Source: Carnobacterium alterfunditum DSM 5972 (lineage in GTDB: Bacteria; Bacillota; Bacilli; Lactobacillales; Carnobacteriaceae). From it: 64,000 bases of DNA. Position numbers and translations under genes: made by a program. The notes under the pieces are model-generated. The model saw only the letters and a program-made list of their open reading frames with translations. It did no database searches and was not told the origin of the DNA. Shown piece by piece: positions 54,815-64,000 of this stretch (the first letter of the stretch is position 1; each line of letters starts with the position of its first letter). The stretch covers positions 1,772,190 through 1,836,189 of the forward strand of contig NZ_JQLG01000004.1 of the NCBI RefSeq assembly GCF_000744115.1, written 5' to 3'.

Positions 54815-56483
54815 CCTGAATGATTCATACTTTTTTCAAAAAATAAAAATTAGTGTGTTTTTCACTTCATTCAGGACAGTAGCTTGTTTGGTTTACTGAT
54901 TTTACTTCAAATTTACAAAGCACTCATTTTTTTGTCAGGCAATTAAGATTTTTGGGCATACTGACCCCTTGGAATGAGCCATTTTTTTTAACTATTGTAT
55001 TGAGTATGAGTGCTACTCCCATTTAAAATGCTGGATATTCCACAAGATTTTACGAAAGAGTTTCTGATAAACGTGGGAGGAACTGAGTTTCAAAGAGGTT
55101 TTCCTTCCCGAATGAACAAGCTTACCTGCCACTTTAAATAAGAACAAGCGAATGGTTGATACTTGAAAACCTTTGGTTTCTTTCGTAAAACAAAGAGTAC
55201 GCATAAAATTGACCATGTTATAAGCTAGTACGCTCACCATCATGCGTGCATGATTTTCTAAGAAACGAGGGCTGTCGGTTTTATCGAAATAAAACCCATT
55301 TTTGGCCTCTTTAATATAATTTTCCATGGTTCCTCTTTTAGAATAAGTTTGAAAGACCGCTTCTGCAGAAATATCTTCTGATAAATTAGTTACGATAAAT
55401 TCATGTCGAGCAATCAATTCTGTTGCTTCACGCGTAGATTTAATACAAACTCTTCGTGAATGTGACCAGCTCTTCGCTTGATAGAGTACAGAAGCGTAGT
55501 GAACTTCTTTTCTATACCAATCGTGTTGATCATCTATAGAGATAAATTGCTCAGCGATTTTGCCTAATTTGCGATTCGATTTCAATCGAATAACATAAAA
55601 ATTTCGACGTTCTTCACATAGCTCATATAATTCAGGAGTTGCAAAACCACTATCGGCACGCACTAGAATAGAACTTACAGGTACGGTTTCTTGATAATGG
55701 TCAAAAAGTGGTTGGACAAAATCTGCCACACCATTGGATGTGTACACGTTACCAGAACGAAGTTCTGCTTTCAATAAATCACCGGTCAAGCCTTCAAAGG
55801 CAACTAGCGGATGATAGCCATTCGTTTGGTAATGAGCGTTATAATTCGAATTTTCTTGATTCCCGAAGGTATCCGAATGAGTTGAGTCTAAATCAAAAAT
55901 CATCTCAGTTGTATTACGTGCAGTCCGTACTTTATCAAGCAGGATTTGATTGACTTCTTGCAATTGGAAAATATTTTCTTGATTTAACCGATCCCAAAAG
56001 CGAGAAATAGACGGTTGTGAAGCAAGTTGTTCTTTAGCTAATAGGCTCTGGAAAATGGGATCTTTTGATAAAATGTCAGCCGAAGAATCTGTTTGATAGC
56101 CACCAATCAATTGAAAAATAATTTGTTCAATTATCGCCTGATTAGTATGTTTATGATAAAGTCGATTATCATTAATGATGAGGTTTTGTTTTAAAATATT
56201 AGAAAAATTAATGGTGTGCATAAACTCCTTAACTAATATTAACCCGGAATCTGAGGATAAATTACCACCAGAATGTGATACCGAAATGTTTGAATTGAAA
56301 AGTAACCGATTTTCATGTAAAATTGCCATAGAGAGAACCCCTTTCTTTGGTTACGTTTAGGTGATTTAACCATAACAGATTGGGGTTTTTTTTGCACACC
56401 CAAAGGGTGTTGAGAAATCCAGCTTAAACTAGCGCTAGAACAGTTTTTCCAGAGCATTTCAAAAAAAGTATGAATTATTCAGG
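54815..56483 (-). mobile_element. IS1380-family insertion sequence
   Basis: The 1669-bp element has terminal inverted repeats CCTGAATGATTCATAC (left) and CCTGAATAATTCATAC (right, complement) that continue into T/A runs. It is flanked by the 5-bp duplication ATATT (54810-54814 and 56484-56488). It carries one intact transposase on the minus strand. A small hairpin (ACACCC/GGGTGT, 56396-56410) lies near the right end. It separates ytpR from sftA. Confidence 0.9.
55013..56329 (-). CDS. IS1380-family transposase
   Basis: The 438-residue DDE transposase has the first Asp in F-D-L-D-S-T-H, the second in R-A-D-S-G-F, and the Y-(2)-R-(3)-E-(6)-K signature in Y-S-K-R-G-T-M-E-N-Y-I-K-E-A-K. The start follows AAAGGGG on the minus strand. 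The frame is complete, so the element may be mobile. Confidence 0.92.
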   Translation of the reverse strand: MAILHENRLLFNSNISVSHSGGNLSSDSGLILVKEFMHTINFSNILKQNLIINDNRLYHKHTNQAIIEQIIFQLIGGYQTDSSADILSKDPIFQSLLAKEQLASQPSISRFWDRLNQENIFQLQEVNQILLDKVRTARNTTEMIFDLDSTHSDTFGNQENSNYNAHYQTNGYHPLVAFEGLTGDLLKAELRSGNVYTSNGVADFVQPLFDHYQETVPVSSILVRADSGFATPELYELCEERRNFYVIRLKSNRKLGKIAEQFISIDDQHDWYRKEVHYASVLYQAKSWSHSRRVCIKSTREATELIARHEFIVTNLSEDISAEAVFQTYSKRGTMENYIKEAKNGFYFDKTDSPRFLENHARMMVSVLAYNMVNFMRTLCFTKETKGFQVSTIRLFLFKVAGKLVHSGRKTSLKLSSSHVYQKLFRKILWNIQHFKWE

Positions 56484-56574
56484 ATATTGTATGTTTCTTA
56501 AAGAATGCACCTATAATCACTTTATTTTTTATGGTAAACTAAGATTTGGATTGAGGTAGGAAAGGAGGGTCATC

Positions 56575-59451
56575 ATGCCTAAATATGATGGACCTAGTTA
56601 TCAAAATAATCAAGATAGTCAAAAAAAATTCAAATTTCCTTTCTATCGTGACGTAAAGAAAGTAACGAGTGAGGAAGAGTCTTTTAAAACTTCCCATTTA
56701 AAAAATAATGACATTCAGTCAACTAAACAATTAATAGAAAAGAATAAAAAAAGTTCGGAAGTTGATTTTATAACTTTTCAAAAAGACAACACGTCCGTTA
56801 GAAATTACCTCTCCACCATTAGCAGAGAGGAACAAAAGAAACAGAATGAACTGAAAAAACAAAAAAAGCAATTTGAAAAAAGAATCAAGCAAACGACTTA
56901 TTCAAAAGAATCTTTAAAACATGTGGCTACACCTTTTCAAGAAGGAAGAAGTTCGACTCCTTTTAAAGTTCAAAAGGTTCCTTCTCCTTATTATGGTTTT
57001 CAGGAAAGATCAACTGAAAAGGATGAAGAAACGGATTATTTGGAAATTCTTACAGAGTTAGAAAAAGAGCCGGAAGATCGTTTATTATTTGAAGAATATC
57101 TATTAGATAAAAAAGATTTGTTTTTTGATCAAAAAGAAGAAGCGGTACAAGAAATAGAAGTCATCCAAGAAGTAGCAGAAGTAGAAGAATTTGAAGTCAT
57201 GCAAGAAACAGAAGAAGTAGAAGAATTTGAAGTTATGCAAGAAGCAGAAGAAATGGAAGTTATCCAAGAAACAGAAGAAGCAGAAGAATTGGAAGTCATG
57301 CAAGAAGAAGAACTGGAAGTTATCCAAGAAACAGAAGAAGCAGAAGAATCGGAAGTCATGCAAGAAGAAGAACTGGAAGTTATCCAAGAAACAGAAGAAG
57401 TAGAAGAATCGGAAGTTATCCAAGTAGCGGAAGCGTTACAAGAATCAGAACCAAAAGAAATTAAAAAAATGGACGAAATTTCAGGAAATGAAGAAGATGC
57501 TGTCAATAAGTCTAAATTAATAGTTCCAACTAAAACTTTACGTCCTGCTAAGAAAAAGCGTGGATTATCTCGTTCATTAGCAGGTATGATTGAGGATGAG
57601 CAAAACATTCGTCTTAACCGTGGGAAAAATATTGCAAGATATTTTGGTGAAGGAACTGCTATACCAAAAAAAGTCAGACAACCTATTAGTCCAACTCGAG
57701 TCTCTAATAAAATCAAGCCTAAGAATTCTGAAGAAATTGAAAACATGGAACTAATGGCTGCGTTAAGTCGAATGAATTATTTAGATAAGCAGACATTTCC
57801 GACCAATGATATGGAACAACCAGAAAAAATAGAGCAGTCAATTGAAGTACAACCAGAAGTACAACCAGAAGTTCAGATGGATACAAATGATATGGCTGAA
57901 ACTCTTATCGGAATAGTTGAAGAAGAAAATCCTATTACTAGTGCTAGTGTAGAAGTAATAGCAGCCGAGAAAGAGATAGAAGATACAGTGGGAAATAGCA
58001 ATGAATCAATAGAGATGAGTGAAGAAATATATGATGAGAATTATATGTTTCCATCAGTAGATCTTTTACTTCGCCCTGTGAAACTCGAACCGAACGCAAT
58101 TGATGACTGGGTGTTAGGTCAAGCAGAAATATTGAATGAGACATTAGATGCATTCAATATTCATGCTCAAGTTATCGGTTGGACGATTGGACCAGCAGTT
58201 ACTCAATTCGAACTTCAATTAGGTCGTGGTGTAAAAGTTAATAAAATAACAAACCTATCGGACGACTTGAAACTTTCATTAGCTGCAAAAGATATTCGTA
58301 TTGAAGCTCCAATTTTAGGGAAAAGTTCAGTAGGCATTGAAATTCCAAATAAAAAATCTAGACCGGTCATGCTATCAGAAGTTATGGAAAGTAAAGAGTT
58401 TATAGAAAGTGATTCTCCTTTAACGGTAGCTATTGGGGTTAATATCGCAGGAGATGCGGTAGTTTCCACTATTGATAAGATGCCTCATGGACTGATTGCT
58501 GGTGCAACTGGTTCAGGTAAAAGTGTCTTTATTAATTCAATTTTAATAAGCTTACTGTATAAAGCTACGCCAAGTGAAGTGAGATTAATTTTAATTGATC
58601 CAAAAGCAGTTGAGTTGGCTCCTTATAATGAAATTCCTCATTTACTTTCACCGGTTATTTCTGAACCTAAAGCAGCAAGTGAAGCTTTAAAATGGGCAGT
58701 AAACGAAATGGAAGAGCGTTACCAAAAATTAGCTGCAGCCGGTGTTCGAAATATTCAACGATTTAATGAAAAAGCGAAAGAACATAAAGAATTTGGTTTG
58801 AAAATGCCTTATATAGTGATTGTCATCGATGAGTTAGCCGATTTAATGATGGTTGCTAGTAACGATGTGCAAGATTCTATTGCACGAATTACGCAAAAGG
58901 CTAGAGCAGCAGGTATTCATTTAATTGTAGCCACACAACGTCCTAGCGTGGATGTCATTACGGGTACAATAAAAAATAATATTCCAACTAGAGTAGCCTT
59001 TATGGTATCTAGCCAAGTAGACTCACGCACCATTCTAGATACTGGTGGAGCTGAAAAACTACTTGGTAGAGGAGATATGTTGTTTCAAGAAAATGGTTCA
59101 GGGCGTCCAATACGTGTGCAAGGTACGTATGTTGAAAAAGAAATAGAACGAATCGTCAAACATGTAAAAGATCAACGGCCCGCAAGGTATCTTTTTGAAC
59201 CAGAATCTCTGATGGCAAAATTAGAATCAGTAGAAGGTAAAGATGATTTGTTTGAAGATGTACTGCCATATATTGTTTCAGAAGGGCAGGTATCGGCTTC
59301 AGCACTTCAGCGTAAATTTAAAATAGGATTCAATCGAGCAGCTAATTTGATTGAGTCGCTAGAAAGCCAGAATTTTATATCAGGACATAAAGGATCAAAA
59401 CCGCGAGAAGTATTTTTGACTAAGGTAGATTATGAAGAAAAATTTCTATAA
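56575..59451 (+). CDS. sftA: DNA translocase SftA (soluble FtsK/SpoIIIE family)
   Basis: SftA moves chromosomal DNA away from the closing septum. The 958-residue protein has a long charged N-terminal region without transmembrane helices, a Glu-rich repeat (about 185-285), then the FtsK motor with Walker A G-A-T-G-S-G-K-S-V and Walker B I-V-I-D-E-L-A-D. A C-terminal gamma winged helix (about 895-955) would read FtsK-orienting sequences. Lack of membrane helices separates it from SpoIIIE/FtsK. It precedes murC, as in Bacillus. GGAGG precedes the ATG. Confidence 0.94.
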   Translation: MPKYDGPSYQNNQDSQKKFKFPFYRDVKKVTSEEESFKTSHLKNNDIQSTKQLIEKNKKSSEVDFITFQKDNTSVRNYLSTISREEQKKQNELKKQKKQFEKRIKQTTYSKESLKHVATPFQEGRSSTPFKVQKVPSPYYGFQERSTEKDEETDYLEILTELEKEPEDRLLFEEYLLDKKDLFFDQKEEAVQEIEVIQEVAEVEEFEVMQETEEVEEFEVMQEAEEMEVIQETEEAEELEVMQEEELEVIQETEEAEESEVMQEEELEVIQETEEVEESEVIQVAEALQESEPKEIKKMDEISGNEEDAVNKSKLIVPTKTLRPAKKKRGLSRSLAGMIEDEQNIRLNRGKNIARYFGEGTAIPKKVRQPISPTRVSNKIKPKNSEEIENMELMAALSRMNYLDKQTFPTNDMEQPEKIEQSIEVQPEVQPEVQMDTNDMAETLIGIVEEENPITSASVEVIAAEKEIEDTVGNSNESIEMSEEIYDENYMFPSVDLLLRPVKLEPNAIDDWVLGQAEILNETLDAFNIHAQVIGWTIGPAVTQFELQLGRGVKVNKITNLSDDLKLSLAAKDIRIEAPILGKSSVGIEIPNKKSRPVMLSEVMESKEFIESDSPLTVAIGVNIAGDAVVSTIDKMPHGLIAGATGSGKSVFINSILISLLYKATPSEVRLILIDPKAVELAPYNEIPHLLSPVISEPKAASEALKWAVNEMEERYQKLAAAGVRNIQRFNEKAKEHKEFGLKMPYIVIVIDELADLMMVASNDVQDSIARITQKARAAGIHLIVATQRPSVDVITGTIKNNIPTRVAFMVSSQVDSRTILDTGGAEKLLGRGDMLFQENGSGRPIRVQGTYVEKEIERIVKHVKDQRPARYLFEPESLMAKLESVEGKDDLFEDVLPYIVSEGQVSASALQRKFKIGFNRAANLIESLESQNFISGHKGSKPREVFLTKVDYEEKFL
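57241..57420 (+). repeat. Three tandem 60-bp units in sftA
   Basis: Three consecutive 60-bp units encode a Glu-rich stretch built from V-I-Q-E-T-E-E and V-M-Q-E-E-E-L-E type blocks. The last two units differ at only a few bases; the first diverges more. More degenerate copies occur at 57140-57240. The unit length keeps the frame. Confidence 0.88.
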
Positions 59452-59462
59452 ATAAGTTAAGT

Positions 59463-59494
59463 AAAGGTGAGAAAATTAATTTTTTCTCCTTTAT
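59463..59494 (+). terminator. sftA terminator
   Basis: AAAGG and GAGAAAA pair with TTTTCTC and CCTTT, with one bulged base and an AT-rich loop. It lies just after sftA. Confidence 0.7.
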
Positions 59495-59861
59495 TTGACA
59501 TTTTTAAATATAAGTGTACTAAATTTCAGTTATAAAAATTATATTAAAAAGATATGTCAATTATTTAATTGAATCCGTTCACAATATTTCATTCTATCAA
59601 GAGTGAGAGGAATTAAAGGTTTAAAGTGTGCTATTAAATTATTTCATGGTATACTAAATTCGTTGTAATTTTGTCTTTTTTGACTAATAACAAGCGGTTC
59701 AGCTTAGCCATCAATTTATGAAACAAGATGGAAATTTACTTTATTGCATCTTTTTACGCAAACTTAAAAGAACGAACTGGGGCGTTACACAAAAAAATGC
59801 TCTTAAATTGTAGCAGTCAGAAAGAAAAAGTTGAATTTACGAATATGGAGGAAATAAAGTA
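59495..59861 (+). other. murC leader region, 367 bp without a gene
   Basis: An extended -10 (TGG plus TATACT, 59647-59655) would start a leader of about 200 nt before murC. The leader has no T-box motif and no recognised riboswitch. A 31-codon frame (59718-59813) lacks a ribosome site. The part before the promoter is plain AT-rich DNA. Confidence 0.4.
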
Positions 59862-61190
59862 ATGAATAAAGAAACAATTTATCATTTCGTTGGTATTAAA
59901 GGTTCAGGTATGAGTGCTCTTGCTTTGATTTTGCACGATAAAGGATTCAAAGTTCAAGGTTCTGATATAGAAAAATATTTCTTCACTCAAAAAAATATAG
60001 AAGAAGCTGAAATTCCAATTTTTAATTTTAATAAAGAAAATATCAAGCCAGGCTTAACCGTTATTTCTGGAAATGCCTTTTCAGACGACCATGAAGAGAT
60101 TGTTGAGGCAAATGAAATAGGTTTAACTGTTATACGTTACCATGATTTTCTTGGACAGTTTATTGGTCAATTCAATAGTGTTGCTGTTACTGGTTCACAC
60201 GGTAAAACAAGTACTACAGGTTTATTGGCGCATGTGTTAAGTTCACTTAAAAACACAAGTTATTTAATAGGAGATGGAACAGGTCATGGTGTACCTGATG
60301 CAGATTTCTTTATATTAGAAGCCTGTGAATACCGTCGTCATTTTTTAGCCTATCAACCAGATTATGCTATTATGACAAATATTGATTTTGATCATCCTGA
60401 CTACTATAGCAGTATCGATGATGTCTTTGATGCTTTCCAATCAATGGCTAATCAAGTGAAGAAAGCCATAGTTGCTTGTGGAGACGATGAACAACTTGAA
60501 AAACTTCAAGCTAATGTGCCAATTCTATACTATGGTTTTGGGGATCATAATGATTTTCAAGCTAAAAATATGACTCGTTCAACAACGGGCTCTACTTTTG
60601 ATGTTTATGTACGAGATGAGTTCTACGGGCATTTTGATATCCCTATATTTGGTAAACACAATATATTAAATGCACTTAGTGTGATAGCTATTTGTCAATA
60701 TGAAAATATTGATAAAGAGGGTGTAATAGAAAATCTAAAGACATTTAAAGGCGTTAAGCGCAGATTTACTGAAAAACAAATGTTGGATATGGTGATCATT
60801 GATGATTATGCACATCATCCATCTGAAATTCGAGCAACAATTGATGCAGCTCGTCAAAAATATCCAGATAAAGAAATTATCGCTATTTTTCAACCACACA
60901 CATTCACTAGGACAGTGGCATTGCTGAGTGAATTTGCGGAGTCGCTGAATTTGGCCGACTCGATTTATTTATGTGATATTTTTGGATCAGCACGTGAAAA
61001 TCAAGGAGATATTACAATTCAAGATATGGTTGATAAAATCGATAATGGAGCGGTCATATTAAGTGAAGAGAATATGTCACCATTATTGGAACACCATGAT
61101 GCAGTAGCTATTTTTATGGGTGCTGGAGATGTTCAAAAATTTGAATTGGCCTATGAAACATTGTTAAGCCATTCATCATTAACAAATTAA
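59862..61190 (+). CDS. murC: UDP-N-acetylmuramate--L-alanine ligase
   Basis: MurC adds the first amino acid of the peptidoglycan stem peptide. The 442-residue protein has the N-terminal G-I-K-G-S-G-M-S nucleotide loop, the ATP loop G-S-H-G-K-T-S-T, the central E-A-C-E-Y-R and the C-terminal [14 protein letters not shown] precedes the ATG. Confidence 0.97.
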   Translation: MNKETIYHFVGIKGSGMSALALILHDKGFKVQGSDIEKYFFTQKNIEEAEIPIFNFNKENIKPGLTVISGNAFSDDHEEIVEANEIGLTVIRYHDFLGQFIGQFNSVAVTGSHGKTSTTGLLAHVLSSLKNTSYLIGDGTGHGVPDADFFILEACEYRRHFLAYQPDYAIMTNIDFDHPDYYSSIDDVFDAFQSMANQVKKAIVACGDDEQLEKLQANVPILYYGFGDHNDFQAKNMTRSTTGSTFDVYVRDEFYGHFDIPIFGKHNILNALSVIAICQYENIDKEGVIENLKTFKGVKRRFTEKQMLDMVIIDDYAHHPSEIRATIDAARQKYPDKEIIAIFQPHTFTRTVALLSEFAESLNLADSIYLCDIFGSARENQGDITIQDMVDKIDNGAVILSEENMSPLLEHHDAVAIFMGAGDVQKFELAYETLLSHSSLTN

Positions 61191-61208
61191 TGAAATAAAA
61201 AACGAGAG

Positions 61209-61250
61209 CAGGAAAATATTGTTTAAACAATATTTTTCTGTTTTTTTTTG
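61209..61250 (+). terminator. murC terminator
   Basis: A self-complementary stem of 16 bp (61209-61224 with 61225-61240, minimal loop) is followed by nine T. Confidence 0.85.
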
Positions 61251-61407
61251 TTGAAGCTGATTTCAAGCGTGTTGGCTATCTGCCTGTTTTTTTGTTAAAA
61301 TAATAACGCTAAGTAAGATCAGAAAATAGATTTAAAAAAAAGAACAGACTAAAATAGTTGGCAATAATAGTAGTAACTAAAAGTAGTGACCAAAAGGAGA
61401 TTTCTTA

Positions 61408-64000
61408 TGAATGAGAAAAAAAAATTAGTTCTAATCGATGGGAATAGTGTAGCATATAGAGCCTTCTTCGCGTTGCACTCTCAATTAGAGAGAATGAAAA
61501 ATAAAAATGGATTACACACTAACGCATTATATGGATTTCATAATATGATTGACAATGTTTTAACAAAAGAAAAACCAACTCATATATTGGTCGCTTTTGA
61601 TGCTGGAAATACGACATTTCGTCATAGTTATTTTGAAGCTTATAAAGCTGGACGTTCAAAAACACCAGGAGAATTTTCAGAACAAATGCCTTATTTGAGA
61701 GATTTGTTGGACGGATTTGGTATCAAACATTATGAATTGAAAAATTTCGAAGCAGATGATATTATTGGAACTTTGGCAACACAAGTTGATCCAACTATTT
61801 ATGATGTAGTGGTTATTTCTGGAGACCGAGATTTAACACAATTGGCAAAAGAAAATGTGCGTGTTGATATCACGGTAAAAGGGGTCAGCGAATTAAAAGG
61901 TCACACAATTGAAACCATCCAAGAAGAGATGGGCATTAGCCCACTACAAATCATTGATATGAAAGGCTTAGCTGGGGATGCTTCGGATAATATACCAGGA
62001 GTAACTAAAATTGGTGAAAAGACGGCCCTTAAACTGTTGAAAGAATACGGTTCAGTAGAAGGAATCTATGAAAATATTGATTCATTAAAGAAAAGTAAGA
62101 TGAAAGAAAATCTTATAAATGAAAAAGAAATAGCATTGTTAAGTAAAAAATTAGCAACTATCGATACCGAAGCTCCAATCGAAATCAAAATTGACGATTT
62201 AATTTTTTCTGGATCACACATGGAAAAACTTATAGCTTTTTATCGAGAAATGGATTTTAATTCTCATCTAAGTAAATTAGATACTTCTGAATATGACGCT
62301 GAACAAAATAACCAAAAAGAAGAAATTTCATATAAAATAGTGAGCGAAATTACAGCAGACATGTTTAATGATGATATGGCTCTTTACGTTGAAATGTTAG
62401 AGGATAACTATCATACGTCTCCAATTTTTTGCATAGGATGGGGCGATGATAAACAAATATATATTGCAGAACCTGAAATAGTTTTCGCTTCAGAAGATTT
62501 TAAAAGTTGGGCGAGTAAAGCAGAGGCTAAAAAACAAGTATTTGATGCCAAAAGAACCTATGTAGCTTTAAAGAGACAAAATATTGATATCACATCTATT
62601 AATTTTGATATCTTATTAGCCTCTTATCTACTGAATACCAAGGACAATAGTAAGGATTTATCTGAAGTTGCTATAGAACATGATTATTATGAAGTCTCTT
62701 CTGATGAAAGTGTCTATGGAAAAGGTGCAAAGCTTGCTATTCCGGAAGAAAAATCAGTAACATACGATCATATAGCAAGAAAAATAAAAGCAATCCGCGT
62801 TTTAAGCAAACAATTGAATGATAACTTAGAAGAAAATGAGCAAACTAAGTTGTTTAATGAAATGGAATTGCCTTTATCATTTATTTTAGCTGATATGGAA
62901 CTTACTGGAGTAAAAGTAAATGACAAACGCCTAATGGAAATGAAAGAAGAATTTGCCATTCGACTAAATGATATTGAACAGCGAGTTTATGAATTAGCTG
63001 GTGAAAAATTCAATTTAAATTCACCAAAACAATTAGGTGTTATTTTATTTGAAAAGATGGGATATCCTGTCATCAAAAAAACCAAAACAGGTTATTCAAC
63101 TGCAGTTGATGTTTTAGAGCAATTAAGAGAACAAGCACCTATTGTAGAGCACATTTTAGATTATCGACAAATTGCTAAAATCCAATCAACCTATATAGAA
63201 GGATTACTGAAAGTGATCGATAAAGAAACGGGTAAAATTCACACACGCTATATGCAGACGGTTGCACAAACTGGTCGTTTAAGTTCGGTTGACCCTAACC
63301 TGCAGAATATCCCGATTCGATTAGAAGAAGGTAGAAAAATCAGGCAAGCTTTCATTCCTAGTCATGAGGGTTGGAAAATCTTTGCATCTGATTACTCACA
63401 AATCGAATTGCGTGTATTGGGACATGTTTCAAATGATACACTATTAAAAGAAGCTTTTATTGAGGGTCAAGATATCCACTCAAGTACGGCTATGCGTGTT
63501 TTTGGTATTGCTTCTCCAGAAGAAGTTTCCCCTGAAATGCGACGCAGAGCTAAAGCAGTTAACTTCGGAATTGTCTACGGCATAAGCGATTATGGCTTAT
63601 CACAAAACTTAGGTATCAGTCGAAAAGAAGCACAACAGTTTATTGATACGTATTTTGAAAAGTATCCAGGTGTAAAAACGTACATGGAAGATATTGTGAG
63701 AGAGGCAAAAGATAAAGGGTTTGTTGAAACGCTTTTCCAACGCCGTCGTTATTTACCAGAAATAAACTCTCGAAATTTCAATTTACGCTCATTCGCTGAA
63801 AGAATAGCAATCAACACACCTATCCAAGGTAGTGCAGCAGACATTTTAAAAATTGCTATGATCAAAATGGATAAAAAATTAAAAGAATTAAATATGAAAG
63901 CAACCATGTTGTTGCAAGTTCATGATGAACTTATTTTTGAAGTGCCCGAAGATGAAATAGAACAATTAGAAGCATTAGTAGTTGAAGTTATGGAAGGGGC
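61408..64000 (+). CDS. polA: DNA polymerase I (3' end outside window)
   Basis: The frame is open from the ATG at 61408, after AAAAGGAG, to the right edge: 864 codons of an expected 880 or so. Domains are a 5' nuclease (about 1-290, with D-A-G-N, D-D-I-I-G and G-D-A-S-D-N-I-P-G), a degenerate 3'-5' exonuclease domain (about 310-475) and a family A polymerase (S-D-Y-S-Q-I-E-L-R, R-R-x-A-K-A-V-N-F-G-I-V-Y-G, V-H-D-E). The first exonuclease motif reads Y-V-E-M instead of D-x-E, so proofreading is probably lost, as in other Gram-positive Pol I enzymes. Confidence 0.96.

Noticed and set aside
57241-57420. CRISPR-like array in sftA
   Set aside because: Contiguous in-frame coding repeats without spacers; no cas genes in the window.
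57129-57746. Minus-strand open frame of 205 codons, Ser/Thr rich
   Set aside because: It is the shadow of the GAA-rich repeats of sftA; composition follows the repeat, with no ribosome site or family resemblance.
59718-59813. 31-codon frame in the murC leader
   Set aside because: No ribosome site and no recognisable features.
59656-59861. T-box riboswitch in the murC leader
   Set aside because: The conserved T-box sequence and specifier stem were not found.

Overview
The window is a low-GC Bacillota chromosome segment. I would place it in Lactobacillales, most likely Carnobacterium or a close relative. The gene content (RNase Y, YmdB, MutL with an endonuclease motif, EcsAB, YhaM/YhaN/YhaO, SftA, AdhE) and AAGGAGG-type ribosome sites fit that group. 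No sporulation genes sit where Bacillus carries them. The genus call is inference from gene content and synteny and was not tested by any search.

Layout: (1) 1-13.8 kb holds the end of a ymfI-like reductase, rodZ, pgsA, an IS30 element, cinA, recA, rny, ymdB, mutS, mutL and msrB: envelope, competence/recombination, RNA decay and mismatch repair. (2) 13.8-20 kb holds ruvA-ruvB-queA, an orphan TetR regulator, a 175-bp ISL3-type MITE, tgt, yajC and a comN-like gene. (3) 20-28.8 kb holds adhE, whose terminator loop is split by an IS3-family element, then an mntR-mntABCD manganese uptake operon behind a DtxR-type operator. (4) 28.8-36 kb holds dinB, the ytkL-ytoI-nrnA operon, an ISL3 element with an amber-mutated transposase, and a CNNM/CorC transporter with an unusual start region. 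(5) 36-49.6 kb holds a class A PBP, yheA, yhaO-yhaN-yhaM, prsA, yhaH, hit, ecsA-ecsB and dat. (6) 49.6-64 kb holds a putative short RNA or attenuator, ytmP, trmB, ytzB, pepA/ytoP, ytpP, a universal stress protein, ytpR, an IS1380 element, sftA, murC and polA, which runs off the window.

The core gene order closely follows Bacillus subtilis neighbourhoods. The accessory signal is the mobile DNA: four insertion sequences of different families (IS30, IS3, ISL3, IS1380) and one MITE. All are intergenic and sit beside stop codons or terminators. For four of the five elements, terminal inverted repeats and target duplications can be read directly (3 bp for IS3, 8 bp for ISL3 and for the MITE, 5 bp for IS1380).

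The DNA damage genes recA, dinB and ruvAB each have a LexA-like box near a good promoter. The most interesting items are the ISL3-derived foldback MITE, a hairpin placed exactly between a strong Shine-Dalgarno sequence and a TTG start, the IS insertion inside a terminator loop, and a promoter-plus-terminator unit of about 45 nt upstream of ytmP. No tRNA, rRNA, CRISPR array, prophage or recognised defence island was seen.
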